Of a stretch of DNA of 64,000 nucleotides, positions 1-11,900 are shown one piece after another. The stretch comes from Hemerocallis citrina (taxonomy: Eukaryota > Streptophyta > Magnoliopsida > Asparagales > Asphodelaceae): the NCBI GenBank assembly GCA_017893485.1, contig CM030362.1, positions 264,845,073-264,909,072 of the forward strand. The letters run 5' to 3'. Each line of letters starts with the position of its first letter. The stretch's first letter is position 1. Position numbers and translations under genes: made by a program. The notes under the pieces are model-generated. The model worked only from the letters and a program-made list of their open reading frames with translations. It was not told where the DNA came from and ran no database searches.

Positions 1-82
1 TCGGCTCTCACAGTGCTGCTAGTGCTTGCCCCTGATCGAATCTTTCTCTTTTCTTAGGTAAAATCCTTTCCCCTCTCTTTTC

Positions 83-1160
83 ATGGCACCTAAAAGATCT
101 AAAAGATCTCATGAGGGTAGTTCTTCTTCTCAAGACTACACTCAATATCTCTTGAGTCCCGATCTCATTGATCGATGGTATTTTTTTTGTACCATTACAA
201 TCTTCCCTGGAAGATTTGTAAACTTTAATGACCTTGATCGTTTCAATCTCATTCCCCTATTCCAAAATAGTAGTCTTTATGATTTTCTATCTTTATCAAA
301 CCAACCCAATTACTATCCCTAACTCATCTATTTGTTTTACACAAATATGAGAGGTACAGAAACCAGATGGGGATGTTTTAATCTGTTCGTCTGTGAAGAA
401 TGTTAAAATGACACTCACACCGACTAGGATTAATCAGACATTGGGTATTGATGATGGGGGATTCCCTCTTGATGAAATTATTTTAGATGATGCTTCCATT
501 TTATCCAAAATTTTCTTACCTAATCATGGCCCTCCAATGACAAGCAAGAATATTAAACCAATTGCTAAGCTTGTAGGTAGAATATTAGCCTATAACATCC
601 TTCCCAAAAAGGGTAGTTATGACCAATATTCTATAGAATTACAAAAAGCTATCTATGCAATTTTTGGTAAAATTGCTGTTAATTGGGGTCAAGTCATCTT
701 TTCTAAACTTAATCAAGACCACAGTCACTTTCTACCTTTTGGAGGTCTTCTTACTAGAGTCTTTTTAGCTTTTGGTGTTGATCTCGATTCCGAGTCCAAT
801 ATTGTTACTCGTTATGAGTGTTTCGATCGTGCTAGTTTGGCGCGTATGAAACTTCTTGATGCTCCTACTAGATCACCCCCTAGGTCTCCTCCTCTTTCTC
901 AAGCTCCTTTAGGTTCTACTTCTAGACCTTCTACCTCTACTGATCCACTTCTTCAAGCCAATTATGATGATCCCCGTACTCTTTATGACTGTGTTTCCTA
1001 TCTATTGAAGCATTCAGCCACTGTCGATACTCAACTTCATAACTTAGACTCAAAACTAGACCACATTGATTCTAAGCTTGACTACCTCACTCATCTCTTC
1101 AACTCTCAATTTCATCCTCCTTCTCAAGATGACGATGAAGACTCCGATGAAGAAGATTGA
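83..1160 (+). pseudogene. Sirevirus extra (env-like) ORF, copy 1
   Basis: Accessory ORF lying between pol and the 3' LTR, the position of the so-called env-like gene of Sireviruses. It starts with a basic MAPKRSKRS stretch at 83, is stopped by TAA at 320-322, and resumes in another frame at 393-1160. The core holds FLPNHGPPMT, KGSYDQYS and FLPFGGLLTRVF blocks that resemble the 'putative plant transposon protein' domain family (recalled, not searched). A proline-rich stretch follows, then a heptad-like segment (about residues 200-235 of the 393-1160 frame) and a tail of almost only D and E. I see no signal peptide or membrane segment. A pyrimidine-rich tract ending in TTAG sits just upstream of the ATG (about 45-58), a possible splice acceptor. 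The homologous copy is at 15497-16539 on the minus strand. Identity as the Sirevirus extra ORF is good; its function is unknown. Confidence 0.75.
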
Positions 1161-1661
1161 AGACTTTTTCTTTTCTTTTCTATTATGTAATTTTCTTTCT
1201 TAATGTGCTTCTTTATGTATCAGACTTTATCTTAGTTTCCTTTTTAATGCAAAAGATTGTTATTTTCTGCCTTTTTGATGATAACAAAGGGGGAGAAATA
1301 TCTGTGTTATATCTGTGTGTTTATGTCTGTGTTTTATGTGTTGCTTATGTTTTGATATCCTCTCATTTGTTAACATTGTTCTATTTCTAGGTATTGAAAA
1401 ATCTCTGGTCAGTCGACTTCCCAAAGGGATACAGTCGACTGCTACTAGCTACTGCATCTGTACTTATTTTCTGCTTATGATTTTTCTAAGTATGATTTCT
1501 TGATCAGTCGCCTGCCATTTTTGATCAGTCGACTGATACATGTTACATGTTTTTAAGACAATGCATTTTGTGTTTTTAAAAGGGGGAGCATGTCTTAACT
1601 ATGCTTGTATATTATCTTTTATTATCAGCTATTGTGTTGTCATCATCAAAAAGGGGGAGAA
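1161..1661 (+). other. Sirevirus 3' spacer with three polypurine tracts
   Basis: Non-coding stretch between the extra ORF and the 3' LTR. It holds three AAAGGGGGAG tracts at about 1286-1298, 1578-1590 and 1648-1661; the last directly abuts the LTR and is the expected plus-strand primer site. Multiple upstream polypurine tracts are a known Sirevirus trait. The spacer also contains two paired GTCGAC palindromes (1410-1441 and 1505-1535). Confidence 0.8.
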
Positions 1662-2993
1662 TGTTGATTCTTGATTTTGATGATCACAACACAGTGCAAC
1701 ATGTGTCTATGTTATACAGCTAACATTTCAGGTTGTACTACAAAAGACTATTCTAGCTGAACAAATGAACAAGCTCAAAAGGATACAGATAAAGACTTCA
1801 CTCAGACAAGATCCAAGATTTCACTCAAGACAAGACTCAAGACTCAAGACTTTTAGCTCAATTATGCCAAATTATAGTGTCTTGTAAAAACAAATGTATT
1901 TTACTTTTTTGAGTCTTAGTCTGATGTAAAGCGTCTTAGTCTGATGTAAAGCCTTGTCACACACACACACTCAAAATTTCATAATGTGTCTCTTAAAAAC
2001 CCCCAAAAAGAGTCAAAACAGTTTGAAGAAATTTAACTTTTGAGTACCAGTCAACTTAAGCTTCTGCCAGTCGACTGATAGTACAAAACTGTTTAAATTT
2101 ATTCAAACTCTGATCAGTCGACTCATATGGCAATCCAGTCGACTGTTCGAGAGCTTTTGACCGTTTTTTGTTTTTCAAAATCGAATTTTTTCAAACTCAA
2201 AAGCTTAGATCCGTTGGTTGACAGTTGAGTAACTGTCTCCCAACGTTCAGGAGATCAAACTCTTTAAGTAGAGTTCAGATCTCACTGAAAAGATCTACAG
2301 AACTCTTTTTGAAAATCCGAGCAACTTTGTGAGAAAAATTCTAAGTAATTTTTTGAGAAATAAAGCTTTCAAGATCATACTCTCTGGTTCTCTACACTCA
2401 GTCCAGTATAGCAACGAATTCGCTCTGGACTGAGTATAGAAGTCGACCTATTCTTTTAGCCACGTGCATCAACACATACACCAATAAGGCTATAGGTTGA
2501 CTGTAAAGTATTCTTTGTTCTCTTGCTCTCGGTTGGAGAGTGTTTTTGACTCTAGGTTGTAGAGTCGGTTTTGTTTCACTCTTGGTAGTAGAGTGGGTCG
2601 GCTTTCTCTGGTTGAGAGAAAGGACTACGGGTTAGACAAGGTTGTTGTCGTAACGCCGTAGGGTATTCTTGTAATCTTTTTCAAGAATAGTGGAAATCTC
2701 AAGTGGGTTGTTTGGGGACTGGATGTAGGTCGGGAGGACCGAACCAGGATATATCTTGTGTACTCTGTGATTGATTATCTTGTGTTTGCATTCACTCTTG
2801 TTTATTTTAGTTCTGCAAAAAGTTTCTGGACAGTCGACTCCTTGTATCATCAGTCGACTGGTCAGTGCCGTTTGTAGTTGTAATTTCATTATGCCTTCAG
2901 TCGTCTGTCTTATTCATCAGTCGACTGCACAGAGTTATTGTTTTTAATTTATTTTGGTCATATCAGTCGACTGGTTCATAACCAAGTCGACTG
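1410..2993 (+). repeat. Paired CAGTCGACTG palindromes, Sirevirus 1
   Basis: Seven pairs of the 10-bp palindrome or a 1-2 base variant: starts 1410/1432, 1505/1526, 2048/2068, 2115/2136, 2831/2851, 2898/2918 and 2964/2984. Start-to-start distance is always 20-22 bp, while the 10-12 bp spacers have unrelated sequence. Two pairs lie in the 3' spacer and five in the LTR. In each pair the second unit is the better match. This looks like a regulatory protein-binding module; the function is inferred. Confidence 0.8.
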
Positions 2994-3081
2994 TACCGAG
3001 AAAAATTTTCGCAGTTTTTATTAAACACTATTCACCCCCCCCCCCCTCTAGTGTTTGTTGTCTTGCCTACAGGATCCAACA
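1662..3081 (+). repeat. 3' LTR of Sirevirus 1
   Basis: Begins TGTTGATTCTTG right after a polypurine tract and ends with GGATCCAACA, giving TG...CA ends over 1,420 bp. The reverse complement of the same LTR recurs at 13675-15121. A run of 12 C lies near the end (3035-3046); its length differs in the other copies. The internal part and 5' LTR lie left of the window, so the target duplication (expected to begin CTTCC at 3082) cannot be confirmed. Five paired GTCGAC palindromes lie inside. Confidence 0.85.
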
Positions 3082-4576
3082 CTTCCGAACACGGGCCTCG
3101 CCTAAGTCACAATCATTCCCCTGGATTTGACTAAGTTAATCCCTCGAATTCATGGACCTTACTGGCATACCCCTAATCCACACATGCAGATTTACTAGGT
3201 GTATCCTCACTCCCATATATAGATACCATCATTTGAATATTCAACTTTGTCTTTCGACAACAACATAGTAGTACTGCAAAAAACGTATAAATTTTAGTTC
3301 TTATCAGAAAATGGGTTTCTTAGTTTCATATGAAGCCTGAATGAGTCTACTACAACATTTTAGTAAACAACATCTCAATTTTACCACAATTGTTTTGCCT
3401 AAATCTATATGCAAAACAGTAGGTTCAGGTTTCTAGAAAACTGCAGCTCTTGCTACTTATAAAAATCACTGAAAATCCCAAAATTCATAGAAATTTAATT
3501 ACTTAGAAGAATTTACTTAAAATTCTTAGTTTTGAGTTTCCTCAAAATACTGCATATAAGAGTTTAAAATGGTCAGAAATCAGAAGGTGTACAAATTTCT
3601 AGAACTAAGACAAAACTCCTAAGTCCGGATTTGCTTAAAATACTAAACGACATCCAAACCTCATTAAATTTTTTGAACCTATTACATACATATACTAGAT
3701 ACATACATAAAAATTCCAGCTTCAAACTCCATCTAGTTAAAAAGAAATAATTTTCGAAATAAGTCCAAAATTCAAGATAGAAATTGTAAAATGTTTCCAA
3801 GTTAACCTTAAAGTAAATTCACACAATTAATTGAAAACCATTTACACATGATTATTCCATTAGCACAATACTATCATGCTACTAAGTTATTATAACGATA
3901 ACAAATCACAAGCTCAAGAAAGAAAAGAACACCCACATTTAATCGCTTTCGAATTCAATTGCTTCTGAGCTCCAACAAAGCGTATCAACACCAAACTCGA
4001 TAAACTTAACCTTATGACCACAACAAAACATACACTATTACTATCTTCTCTTATGCTAATAATCTACAACTCATGAAATAGAATAGAGTTTCTAAGTTTA
4101 CTTTATGAAAACTTCAATTTCAAAGATCTTGTTTCTCATCTCTTAAAGGCAAGGCTTATGTAGATATTTATAACCCTAATTATGCACTATTCCATCAAAC
4201 TCATTAATCCACCTCCCCTAACTTTAGATTATAATTTAATTCCACATCCCCTAAACCTCCCCTATGTCACTAACCAGCAAGATCCATGCATGATTAAAAA
4301 ATGGATAATTTCATTAAGGCCTTTTTTTCATGATTCTCATTCACTCATTTCCTAGAAGTCCCTAGTCACCAACTCAATTGCTCTTTAGTCATCAAGTTCA
4401 CAAAATAGTAGATTAAATATGCATATGGGGTCATTCCCAAATATTTATTTTCTATAAACTAACATCTAAAAATAATCAGAATATTACATAAGACATTATA
4501 CGCAATTGTACGAAATATACGTGCATAACATGTGTGGACGTAAAATTGTCATAACTCACTTTTGTGGGGTGTTACA
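3082..4576 (-). repeat. LTR remnant, minus strand, cut by Sirevirus 1
   Basis: AT-rich, no credible ORF. Its right edge reads GTGGGGTGTTACA, the reverse complement of a TGTAACACCCCAC LTR start, and directly abuts Tat RNase H sequence at 4577. On the minus strand a TATA-like TTATAAATA lies at about 4166-4176, some 400 bp from the LTR start, as in an LTR promoter. The Sirevirus 3' LTR interrupts it at 3081/3082, so the remainder lies left of the window. The 75-aa ORF at 3573-3800 is low-complexity and not believed. Confidence 0.6.
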
Positions 4577-5135
4577 ATCAAGGCACAAGCCATAGACGAA
4601 TTCATTGTTGAAAGAACTATCCCCCATTCCCCAAAGAAGACGAGGACCCTCCAACCTAGAGTGTAAACATAGATGGTTCCTCTTGCTTCGAAGGGAGCGG
4701 GGTCGATGTAATCTTGCTCAGGCCAGATGAGTTTGTCCTCCAGTACTCACTCCATCTAATCTTCCAGGCCTCCAACAATTAGGCCGAGTATTATGCGCTA
4801 ATCGCAGGCTTCCTCTTATCTCAAAAGGGGGTCGAAAGGTCAAAATGTTTAGTGTCTTACAACTGGTCGTGAACCAAATCCATGGAGACTATGAGGTCAG
4901 AGATGACCGCATGGTCAAGTACTTGGCTTGTGTGAAGAAACTCCTTGCTACGCTCAAAGAGGAAGAAGTTTTTTGCATCCCCCATGAACAAAACGGGCAA
5001 GCATATGCCCTCTCTAAACTAGCTTCATCTTCCTTCGATGGACTTGACCACACAGTGCTCATCGAAGTGCTACTCAAGCCAAGTTTCAAAGAGGAAGCAT
5101 TAAAGCTAATGTGCATCACTCATCACATTACCTAA
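4577..5135 (+). pseudogene. Tat RNase H domain remnant
   Basis: The C-terminal part is open at 4845-5135: LVVNQIHGDYEVRDDRM..., then a YLACVKKLLATL helix and YALSKLASSSFDGLD, typical of the RNase H used by Tat gypsy elements. Upstream (4577-4844) recognisable pieces (MVPLASKGAGS, an EYYALIAG-like stretch) are spread over different frames with stops. No function remains. A minus-strand copy of the same domain lies at 59738-60315. Confidence 0.7.
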
Positions 5136-6762
5136 AATTATTTGGATGAAATCCTTGGTCAACTTTGACAATGAAATCCTCGCACCAGATCCCAAAGAAG
5201 GAAGAAAGATCAAAGTATGAGCAAAAAGATATGCACTTTTCTGACGAGTCCTGTACAAGCGCTCCAACACTCTCATAGATGGCAGGCCTTACCTACGATG
5301 CCTCTCCCCCGAGGAGGCTACATATGCACTAAGAGAAGTACACAAAGGAATCGGTGGTAGTCACATGGGTATGAGGTCCCTTGCGAGGAAGATTCTTAAT
5401 CACGGGTACTATTGGCCCTCACTCCTCGACGATGCCCAGGCACACTTCCGCTAATGCTTCTCTTGTCAAAATATTTGTAACACCCCAAATGTGTAAGTAT
5501 ACAGGAGAAATATTAAAAGATATTACAGTGGGCCTATAAGGAATTCTATGGGCTATATGGATTAAGTGGATTAATAAAAGAGGCCTATAGAGTGAGTATG
5601 GGGCTCATGACATAATAGGCATTAAATGAAGAAATGAAAGAAACAGAAAAGACAAGTGGTGTGCTGTGCATGGTGACGTGCTTGTGCTTGGTGGGTTTAG
5701 TCCCACATCAGAGATGTGAGTGAGGGAAAGAAAGTATAAATATAATTTGCCTATGATCAATGGTTACCTAATAGTTCAGACACCTTTTGTGAGGCTATCC
5801 TGTGGTGGGTAGTGGATTAGGATTTATTTGTGTGAGTACGAACTGGGTACGAGGCATTACAAGATTTCTCCTATGAAGCGGGTGCCCCAAGCCAACCTTG
5901 GCTCCATGTAGGGAATGGAATTGCTCGGACCGTTTCCTCTTGGGACTGGACAAAGGAACTTCCTAGTGGTGGCTATCGGTTATTTTATAAAGTGGATTGA
6001 AGCAAAATTGCGAGCCTCCATCTCCGAACAAAAGATTCAGTAATTCTTTTGGAAAAACATTGTTTGCAAGTTCGGAATCCCCCAAATCCTTGTCACCGAC
6101 AACGGGACATAATTTGCCGCCAAAGGATTCTGCAAATTCTATGCCGACCTAGGGGTCGTACAATGATTCTCTTCTAACTCACATCCCCAGTCCAACGACC
6201 AAGCTGAAAATGCAAATAAAATAGATCCTTGATGGCCTCAGCAAGAAGCTCGACGAAGCTCTCAAAGTGTTATAGGTAGAAGAACTCTCTAGTGTGCTCT
6301 GGTCCCACCGGACCACGAAGAGAACACCAACTAAAGAATCCCCGTTCAATCTCACCTTCGGCTTCGAGGCACTGATCCCCCTATAGGTCAGACTACCTTC
6401 TTCTCGCCTTCTCTCCTTCAATGAAGAACAGAACTCAAATGACCTTCGAAACAACCTTGACATCAATGAAGAAGTTCGTGAGAAGTTTGTCCTCCAAAGA
6501 AGCATCTATCAGTAGAGAACGGAGAAGTTCTACAATAAGAAGGCCCACCCAGTAAACCTCAAAGAGGGGGACCTTGTCCTCCAAAAAATCGAGATCTTTG
6601 GCCTACGCAAGAAAGGTATGTTCACTCCAAACTGGGAAGGACCATACAAGGTCTCTAAAGTCGTCCATCCAGGAGCTTACCTTACTTGAAGACCTGGTGG
6701 GGAAGAAGATACCAAGGACTTGGAAAGTTGAGCATCTGATGAAGTTCCACGAGGGTGCTTAA
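5136..6762 (+). pseudogene. Tat integrase remnant, interrupted by a solo LTR
   Basis: The zinc-binding part is readable at about 5280-5470 (EVHKGIGGSHMG, NHGYYWPSLLDDA, CFSCQ). A 386-bp LTR then interrupts, and the core resumes at 5867 with LLGPFP, FLVVAIGYFIKWIEAK, ILVTDNGT and HPQSNDQAEN, the Tat DDE region. The C-terminal part ends with NWEGPYKV, HPGAY and IPRTWKVEHLMKFHEGA before a TAA at 6760-6762. Many stops and frameshifts (for example at 5453, 5923 and 6041) show a dead gene. Confidence 0.75.
5476..5861 (+). mobile_element. 386-bp solo LTR in Tat integrase
   Basis: Starts TGTAACACCCC and ends GAGGCATTACA. It is flanked by ATATT (5471-5475) and AGATT (5862-5866), a 5-bp duplication with one mismatch, and it splits the integrase between CFSCQNI and the following core. 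TATAAATA lies at 5735-5742 behind a CCCACATC block, consistent with a small LTR promoter. No 5S-like sequence was seen, so it is not Cassandra-like. It could also be one LTR of a TRIM. Confidence 0.75.
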
Positions 6763-8211
6763 CACCCTCCACTAGCATTAGGTTTTCAATTCGCAACAAG
6801 GCTGACATCTATAATGGCTAGAATGTGTAATAGGTGCTTGCCATCAAGGTACCCACTTACATTGATCTTTCAATACATTCAGCATTTCCTTCTTAAATTC
6901 TTGTACTACTCTCCGGATCTAGGTAATAAGTTAGGTGCTCAACTCCTCTGATCTACACCAACAACTCATTAACTTGAGGCATTGAGTTAGGTTCTTAGAT
7001 CCTCCTCCAAGCTATGCCGGCAACTCATTTGCTCGAGGCAATGAGTTTGGTACTTAGCACCTCTTTCGAGTTATAAAAACAACTTATTAACTCAAGGCAA
7101 TGAGTTTGGTGCTCAGCTCGCCGTTCGAGCTCCTCCAACAACCCATTGACTCCACAAAATGAGTTCGGTGCTCAGCTCGCCGCTCGAACTCCTCCAACAA
7201 TGCATTGACTATATAAAATGAGTTCAGTGCACCACTGATTTGCTCGAGCTCCTCCAACAAGTCGTTGACTCCAACAATGAGTGTGGTGTTCTGCTCGTTG
7301 CCCCGAGCTCTTCCAACAACCCATTCACTCCATACAGTGAGTTCGATGCTCCACCCATCGCTCAAGCTCCTCCAACAACTCATTGATCCCATACAATGAG
7401 TCTGGTGCATAGCTCTTCTTAAGGGCTACACAAGCAACTCATTAATCTTCCTGATGCAAACAATGAGTTTTGTGCTTAGCTCCTCTCCCAAGCTAGACCA
7501 ATAACCCACAACTCAATAGCAAGTTCAAAGTCCAGCTCTTTCCTAGAGTTGCTCCCAAAACCTGCTAATTAAACAACAAGTTCGGAGTTCAGCATTTTCT
7601 TAGAGTTGCTCCCAAGATCCTAGTTGCTCCCAAACTCGCTAGGATCAAATAACAAGTTTCGAGTCCAACATGTGGTTCAATGTCGCTTTAGGAACTTGCA
7701 AACAAGAAAGTGTGGAGCAGGGCTCGCCATTCAGAATTGCTCCTACAACTCATTAACCCTTTAAATAATAAATTTGGAGTCCAACATGTGGCTTTCCGCC
7801 GCTATAGCAACTTGCAGGCAAGCAGGTGAGAAGAAGGGCTCTTCATTCAGAATTGCTCCAGGAACTCGTTAATCCTTTAAGAAAAAGTTTGGAGTCCAAC
7901 ACGTTGCTCGATGCCACTTTAGCAACTTAAAAACAAGTAAGTGCAGGGCAGAGCCCGCCATTCGGAGTTGCTCTTGCAACTCGTTGAACTCTATTAAAAA
8001 CCAATTTGGAGTTCATAATCGCTAGTTAACATTGCTCCTACAACCTACAAATATTTGAGTTCGGAGCTCGAATTGCCGCTCGAACTACTCCTGAAACTCG
8101 TTATCATCTTCCGGGCAAGTTCAAAGTTCAGCTAGAGTAGCTCCCACTACTCGCTAACTCCAAAGGCAAATTCGGAGTCCAGGTAGAGTTGCTCCCACCA
8201 CTCGCTAACTC
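6763..8211 (+). repeat. Tandem repeats in Tat 3' spacer
   Basis: From about 6900 to 7440 a 60-bp unit recurs (CAACTCATTGACTC, AATGAGTTCGGTGCTCAGCTC, CGAACTCCTC), clearest at 7134-7400. From about 7440 to 8206 it grades into longer, more degenerate units built on AGTTGCTCCC, AACTCGCTAA and TTCGGAGTCCA. The 107-aa minus ORF at 7087-7410 (repeated SMGCWRS-type peptides) is a by-product of the repeat. LTR-1 is inserted at 8211/8212. Confidence 0.75.
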
Positions 8212-8806
8212 TGTAATACCCCACAAAATAGCATGTAGCTATTTTTACGTAGTAATCCGTGCATAGTCAAGAATTACACATGATTACAAATTTTTATAAT
8301 AATTATCATTTTTAATTGAGAAATTTCAGATACATGAGCTATTCTGAACCCGATAAGATAAACTCGAGATATCTTCTCAATTAAACTATGGATTTGTTCT
8401 GATTGTTTTAACAAGACAATCTTCGGGAAAAAATAATTTTTATAAGCAATTATATATATTGTTCATTTTTGACTAAGTTGAGACTTGAATTGAATTGATG
8501 CAAATAACCATGCATATTTTAGCAGTAGGGTTAAGGGTTGCTATTTTGACCTAGGGTTCCTTGCCCTAACCTAAGGTTTGGAACCTTAGCATCATGGTGA
8601 TCATGGCTTGGATCTTGATGAGATCCAATGGTGGAAACATTAAGCCATGTGTTGACTTTTTGAAGGAATGAGAACTATATGGAAAGTTCTAGTTGTGTGT
8701 GTTGGCTCTTCATCCAACCTTCCAATCTCTTCACCTATCCACCCTCCATCTCCACCCTGCACCTCATCACACTACCCACCCCCACCTATCTCCAATTCCG
8801 GCCACA

Positions 8807-8812
8807 TATAAA
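8807..8812 (+). promoter_or_regulatory. Putative TATA box of solo LTR-1
   Basis: TATAAA about 595 bp inside the LTR, followed by a pyrimidine-rich stretch (8850-8890) and a (GA)n tract. Position and context fit an LTR promoter; activity is not shown. Confidence 0.4.
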
Positions 8813-8905
8813 CCCCCCTCCTCTCATCTCATTCCATTTTTCCAAACTCCTACTCCATTTCGTTCTCTTTTTCCTTCTTCTTCTTCTTGCATAGTTTCAA
8901 AAAAA

Positions 8906-8932
8906 GAGAGACAGAGAGAGAGAGAGAGAGAG
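8906..8932. repeat. (GA)n microsatellite
   Basis: A near-perfect GA dinucleotide run in the putative leader region of solo LTR-1. The small ORFs across it (8679-8977 plus and 8850-9062 minus) are low-complexity and not accepted as genes. Confidence 0.9.
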
Positions 8933-11900
8933 CTTTTTTGTAATAGAAGAAGTTGTAGTAGAGAAGGAGAAGAGTAGTAGGAGATAGCCAAGCTTCTACA
9001 AGATCAAGTGAGCAAAGGAGGAGACGAAGCAGGCAAGCAAAGCTAGTAGGATTCTCTTGCAAACCAAGATGTGGGTGATTCTCTAAAACTCTAAAAACTT
9101 AGTTTTTTTTGTGTGTATGTGAAGTAGCATGTGGTAGTGGTTAAGAAAAACTTGATTACCACTTATGAGAAATTGGCATGCTAAGAAAAAATATAAGTTT
9201 GTATGGTAGAAATTTCATGGCTCCTTTGTTACAGAACATGTTTGTGATGTGTAGCTTAAGAATTTCTAGCTCACAAACGGCTTAGAATTTTGGACTAAAA
9301 TTTTTAGGACTTGTTATTTAATGAATCTAGAGGTCACATGAATTTTCTCATAATATTTGGAGTCCATTTAGTCGCCCAAACACTCACTCAGTTTTCGGAC
9401 AGAAACAGCTGAAAAAGCTACTTTCTTGTGAAAATTTGTTATGTCTTTCAAAAATCATAACTCCGTATTGGTAAAGTATTTTAAACTGAAAATTTTTCTG
9501 GATACTATTGTATGTGTCTAAAACCATATTCTCAAATTTCACATTTTTCTGAGACTTTTTTATGGCTAAAAAAATTTCTAAGTTACAACTGGTCTGGAAG
9601 TTAGAAGCTGAACTGTCTGTTTTGAGACTGAAGTTCATCTGTTCATAACAACTTGTGTGTACATGATATTGCAATAAAATTTTTGCAGTATCTTTTAGTA
9701 TGATTCTACATCATGATTCTCAAATTTTAGATTTTTTAGATTTCATTTGATGAAGTTTCAAAAATAAATTGTGTATAGTGGTAAAGACCCTGCTTCAAAA
9801 ACATAAGAATTTTTGTGCTATGTTTGAAGGGTCATAACTCTCTGTGTAATATGAATCTAGATGTAATTTTTGGAATGGAATGGTATACGTTTAGTTTCAG
9901 AATCTCAAATTTCATAAGCTTTGGACATAGGATTGATTTGTTATTGAATTTTATCTAGACTGTGTTCAGTCTCTAGCTCAGATTGCATAGTCTGTGAATA
10001 TGTATAATTCTGGAATTATGTATTAAGAAGTTGAAAGAATGATCAACTAGAGATTTGTAGTGGAGAGTCATAGCTTTCCAAAACATCCAGAATCATGAAA
10101 TTCCAGTTTGTGTAGCGGAAGTTATGATTTTCCTAAGATTGGGGTAGACCCAGTCTTAGTCGAGGCCCTTGTTGTTAAATCAATTTTTTCCTTGTATGTG
10201 CACCTGTTCGAAATTGGAGTTTTTGAGGACCTTAATGGGTGAATCTGAGGATTTGTTCAACTAGGAAATTGTCGTAGACACTCCTACCTTTCCATAAAAC
10301 CTAGATTTGTGTCATTCCAATGAGAGAGTAGGTTTTTATGCCATCGACAAGGTGCAGCCAGTGTACGAGGAGTACAAGGGATGATGATTGAGAGACTTTT
10401 TAGAGTAATTAGATGGATGAATCTAATGCAGTGGTCAACTGGAAAGTTGTAGCCCATACTCTTTAGTTTTCCAGAATGGGTAATATCAAGAAATTCCAAA
10501 TTTTATATTGGAAGTTATGAATGTTACAAGTTCAGCAACCTATTGTCTTGATCGACTTCAAGCATATGTTAATTCAGGGAACAGAGTTCTACAAGGAATT
10601 TGAGGGAATTATCAACTAGGGGATTGCAGTAGAGTTTCCTACCCTTCTAAAGAACCTAATTTTGTTAGATTCTGATGAGAGTATCTTGAGTCGCAACAAC
10701 TTCTTATGATTGGAAGATTGACAAGGAATTCTCTGCACACCGTAGTGTGGTGATTGTGAGCTATTGAGTTTTAAGAGTTTTCAAGCACTTCATTTGGAAC
10801 TTAGACAAGTTTCATGTGCTTAGTACTCATGGTGGACACATGAGAGAGTTGAGAGTATTGCTATGGTCGATTCATGACTGGTGTCTTGATGTCTGGGTCT
10901 GTCAATGCTCGGGTATTGGTGTTTTGTGTATGTTTACCTTCATTCACAATTTTGTATGCATCTTTTGGGCGCCGATGGACTACTCATTGAGAGTCATAGG
11001 CTGGGGATATGTTCGAAGACCTGTGAAGGTATTGGAAATCGATGAATGTTGGTTCACCATGATTAATTGCTTTTTGACAAGATCAGTCAGGCTCAACATT
11101 GTTTGTTATGACACCGTGCATGATTTGTGTCTTGCCCCGCTTACCAAAAGAGAATACGGAATACGGATACGTGACTAAGTCCAGCGAATAATTTTCATCA
11201 TCCATAAGCTGTCAGGATCTTTACAATATTTCACAGGAATAATCAGAATAGGAAGCAAGAGAATTCAAACACACATGCATATATGAATCAATATACCAAC
11301 AAGAATTTACTTGAAACAAAATTTAATGATCTCAAATAAACCAGATCTGAACAAGTCAATAATTCTGGGTCACATTTCCCAATACAAAAATAATCTAAGT
11401 AACAGATACATTTATTCAAATAAGTAAGAGGAAATAACAATAATAATAGCCAGAACTCCAGGAACTAGAATCTCAGATCACCTACTATATCGGGCAACTG
11501 ATCACCATAATCTGCAATTTAACAAATTGCATGAAGAGGAAAAAGAAAACAAAATGCTCGTCAATGCAAGTTACGGGCCGCTTGTAGTGCAGGCACAAGT
11601 ACAGGAAAAAGGATAAACAACATTGAGTAACAGCGGAAACAACATAGTATGGAATAGGGATGGCAACAAAATAGAACAACTAGCATGAATCATGAACAGA
11701 ATCAAGTAATATAATGTGCTAACAGGGTACGGGTAACATGTAACAGATGTCAAGTATCATGCAAGTAGGCAAACAGGTAACAGGTGTCAAGTAGGTGTCA
11801 AGTAGCATGTACAGGTAATCATGTAACAAGTAATCATGTAATAGGTAATTATGTCATGTCGAGTCTTGTATTTATTACTATTTAGGTAGCACTTCATGCG

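Noticed and set aside
5476..5861. Cassandra-type TRIM with 5S sequence
   Set aside because: No 5S promoter-like blocks seen; only generic LTR ends.
7087..7410. 107-aa minus ORF with repeated peptides
   Set aside because: The peptide repeat mirrors the 60-bp DNA repeat; 60 is divisible by three, so the frame stays open by chance.
6900..8206. CRISPR-like array
   Set aside because: Units are contiguous and degenerate with no unique spacers, in a plant retrotransposon.
8679..9062. Small ORFs around the (GA)n tract
   Set aside because: Low-complexity sequence in an LTR leader; overlapping frames on both strands.
10816..11178. 120-aa plus ORF
   Set aside because: Spans the LTR-1/LTR-2 junction at 11128, so it is chimeric.
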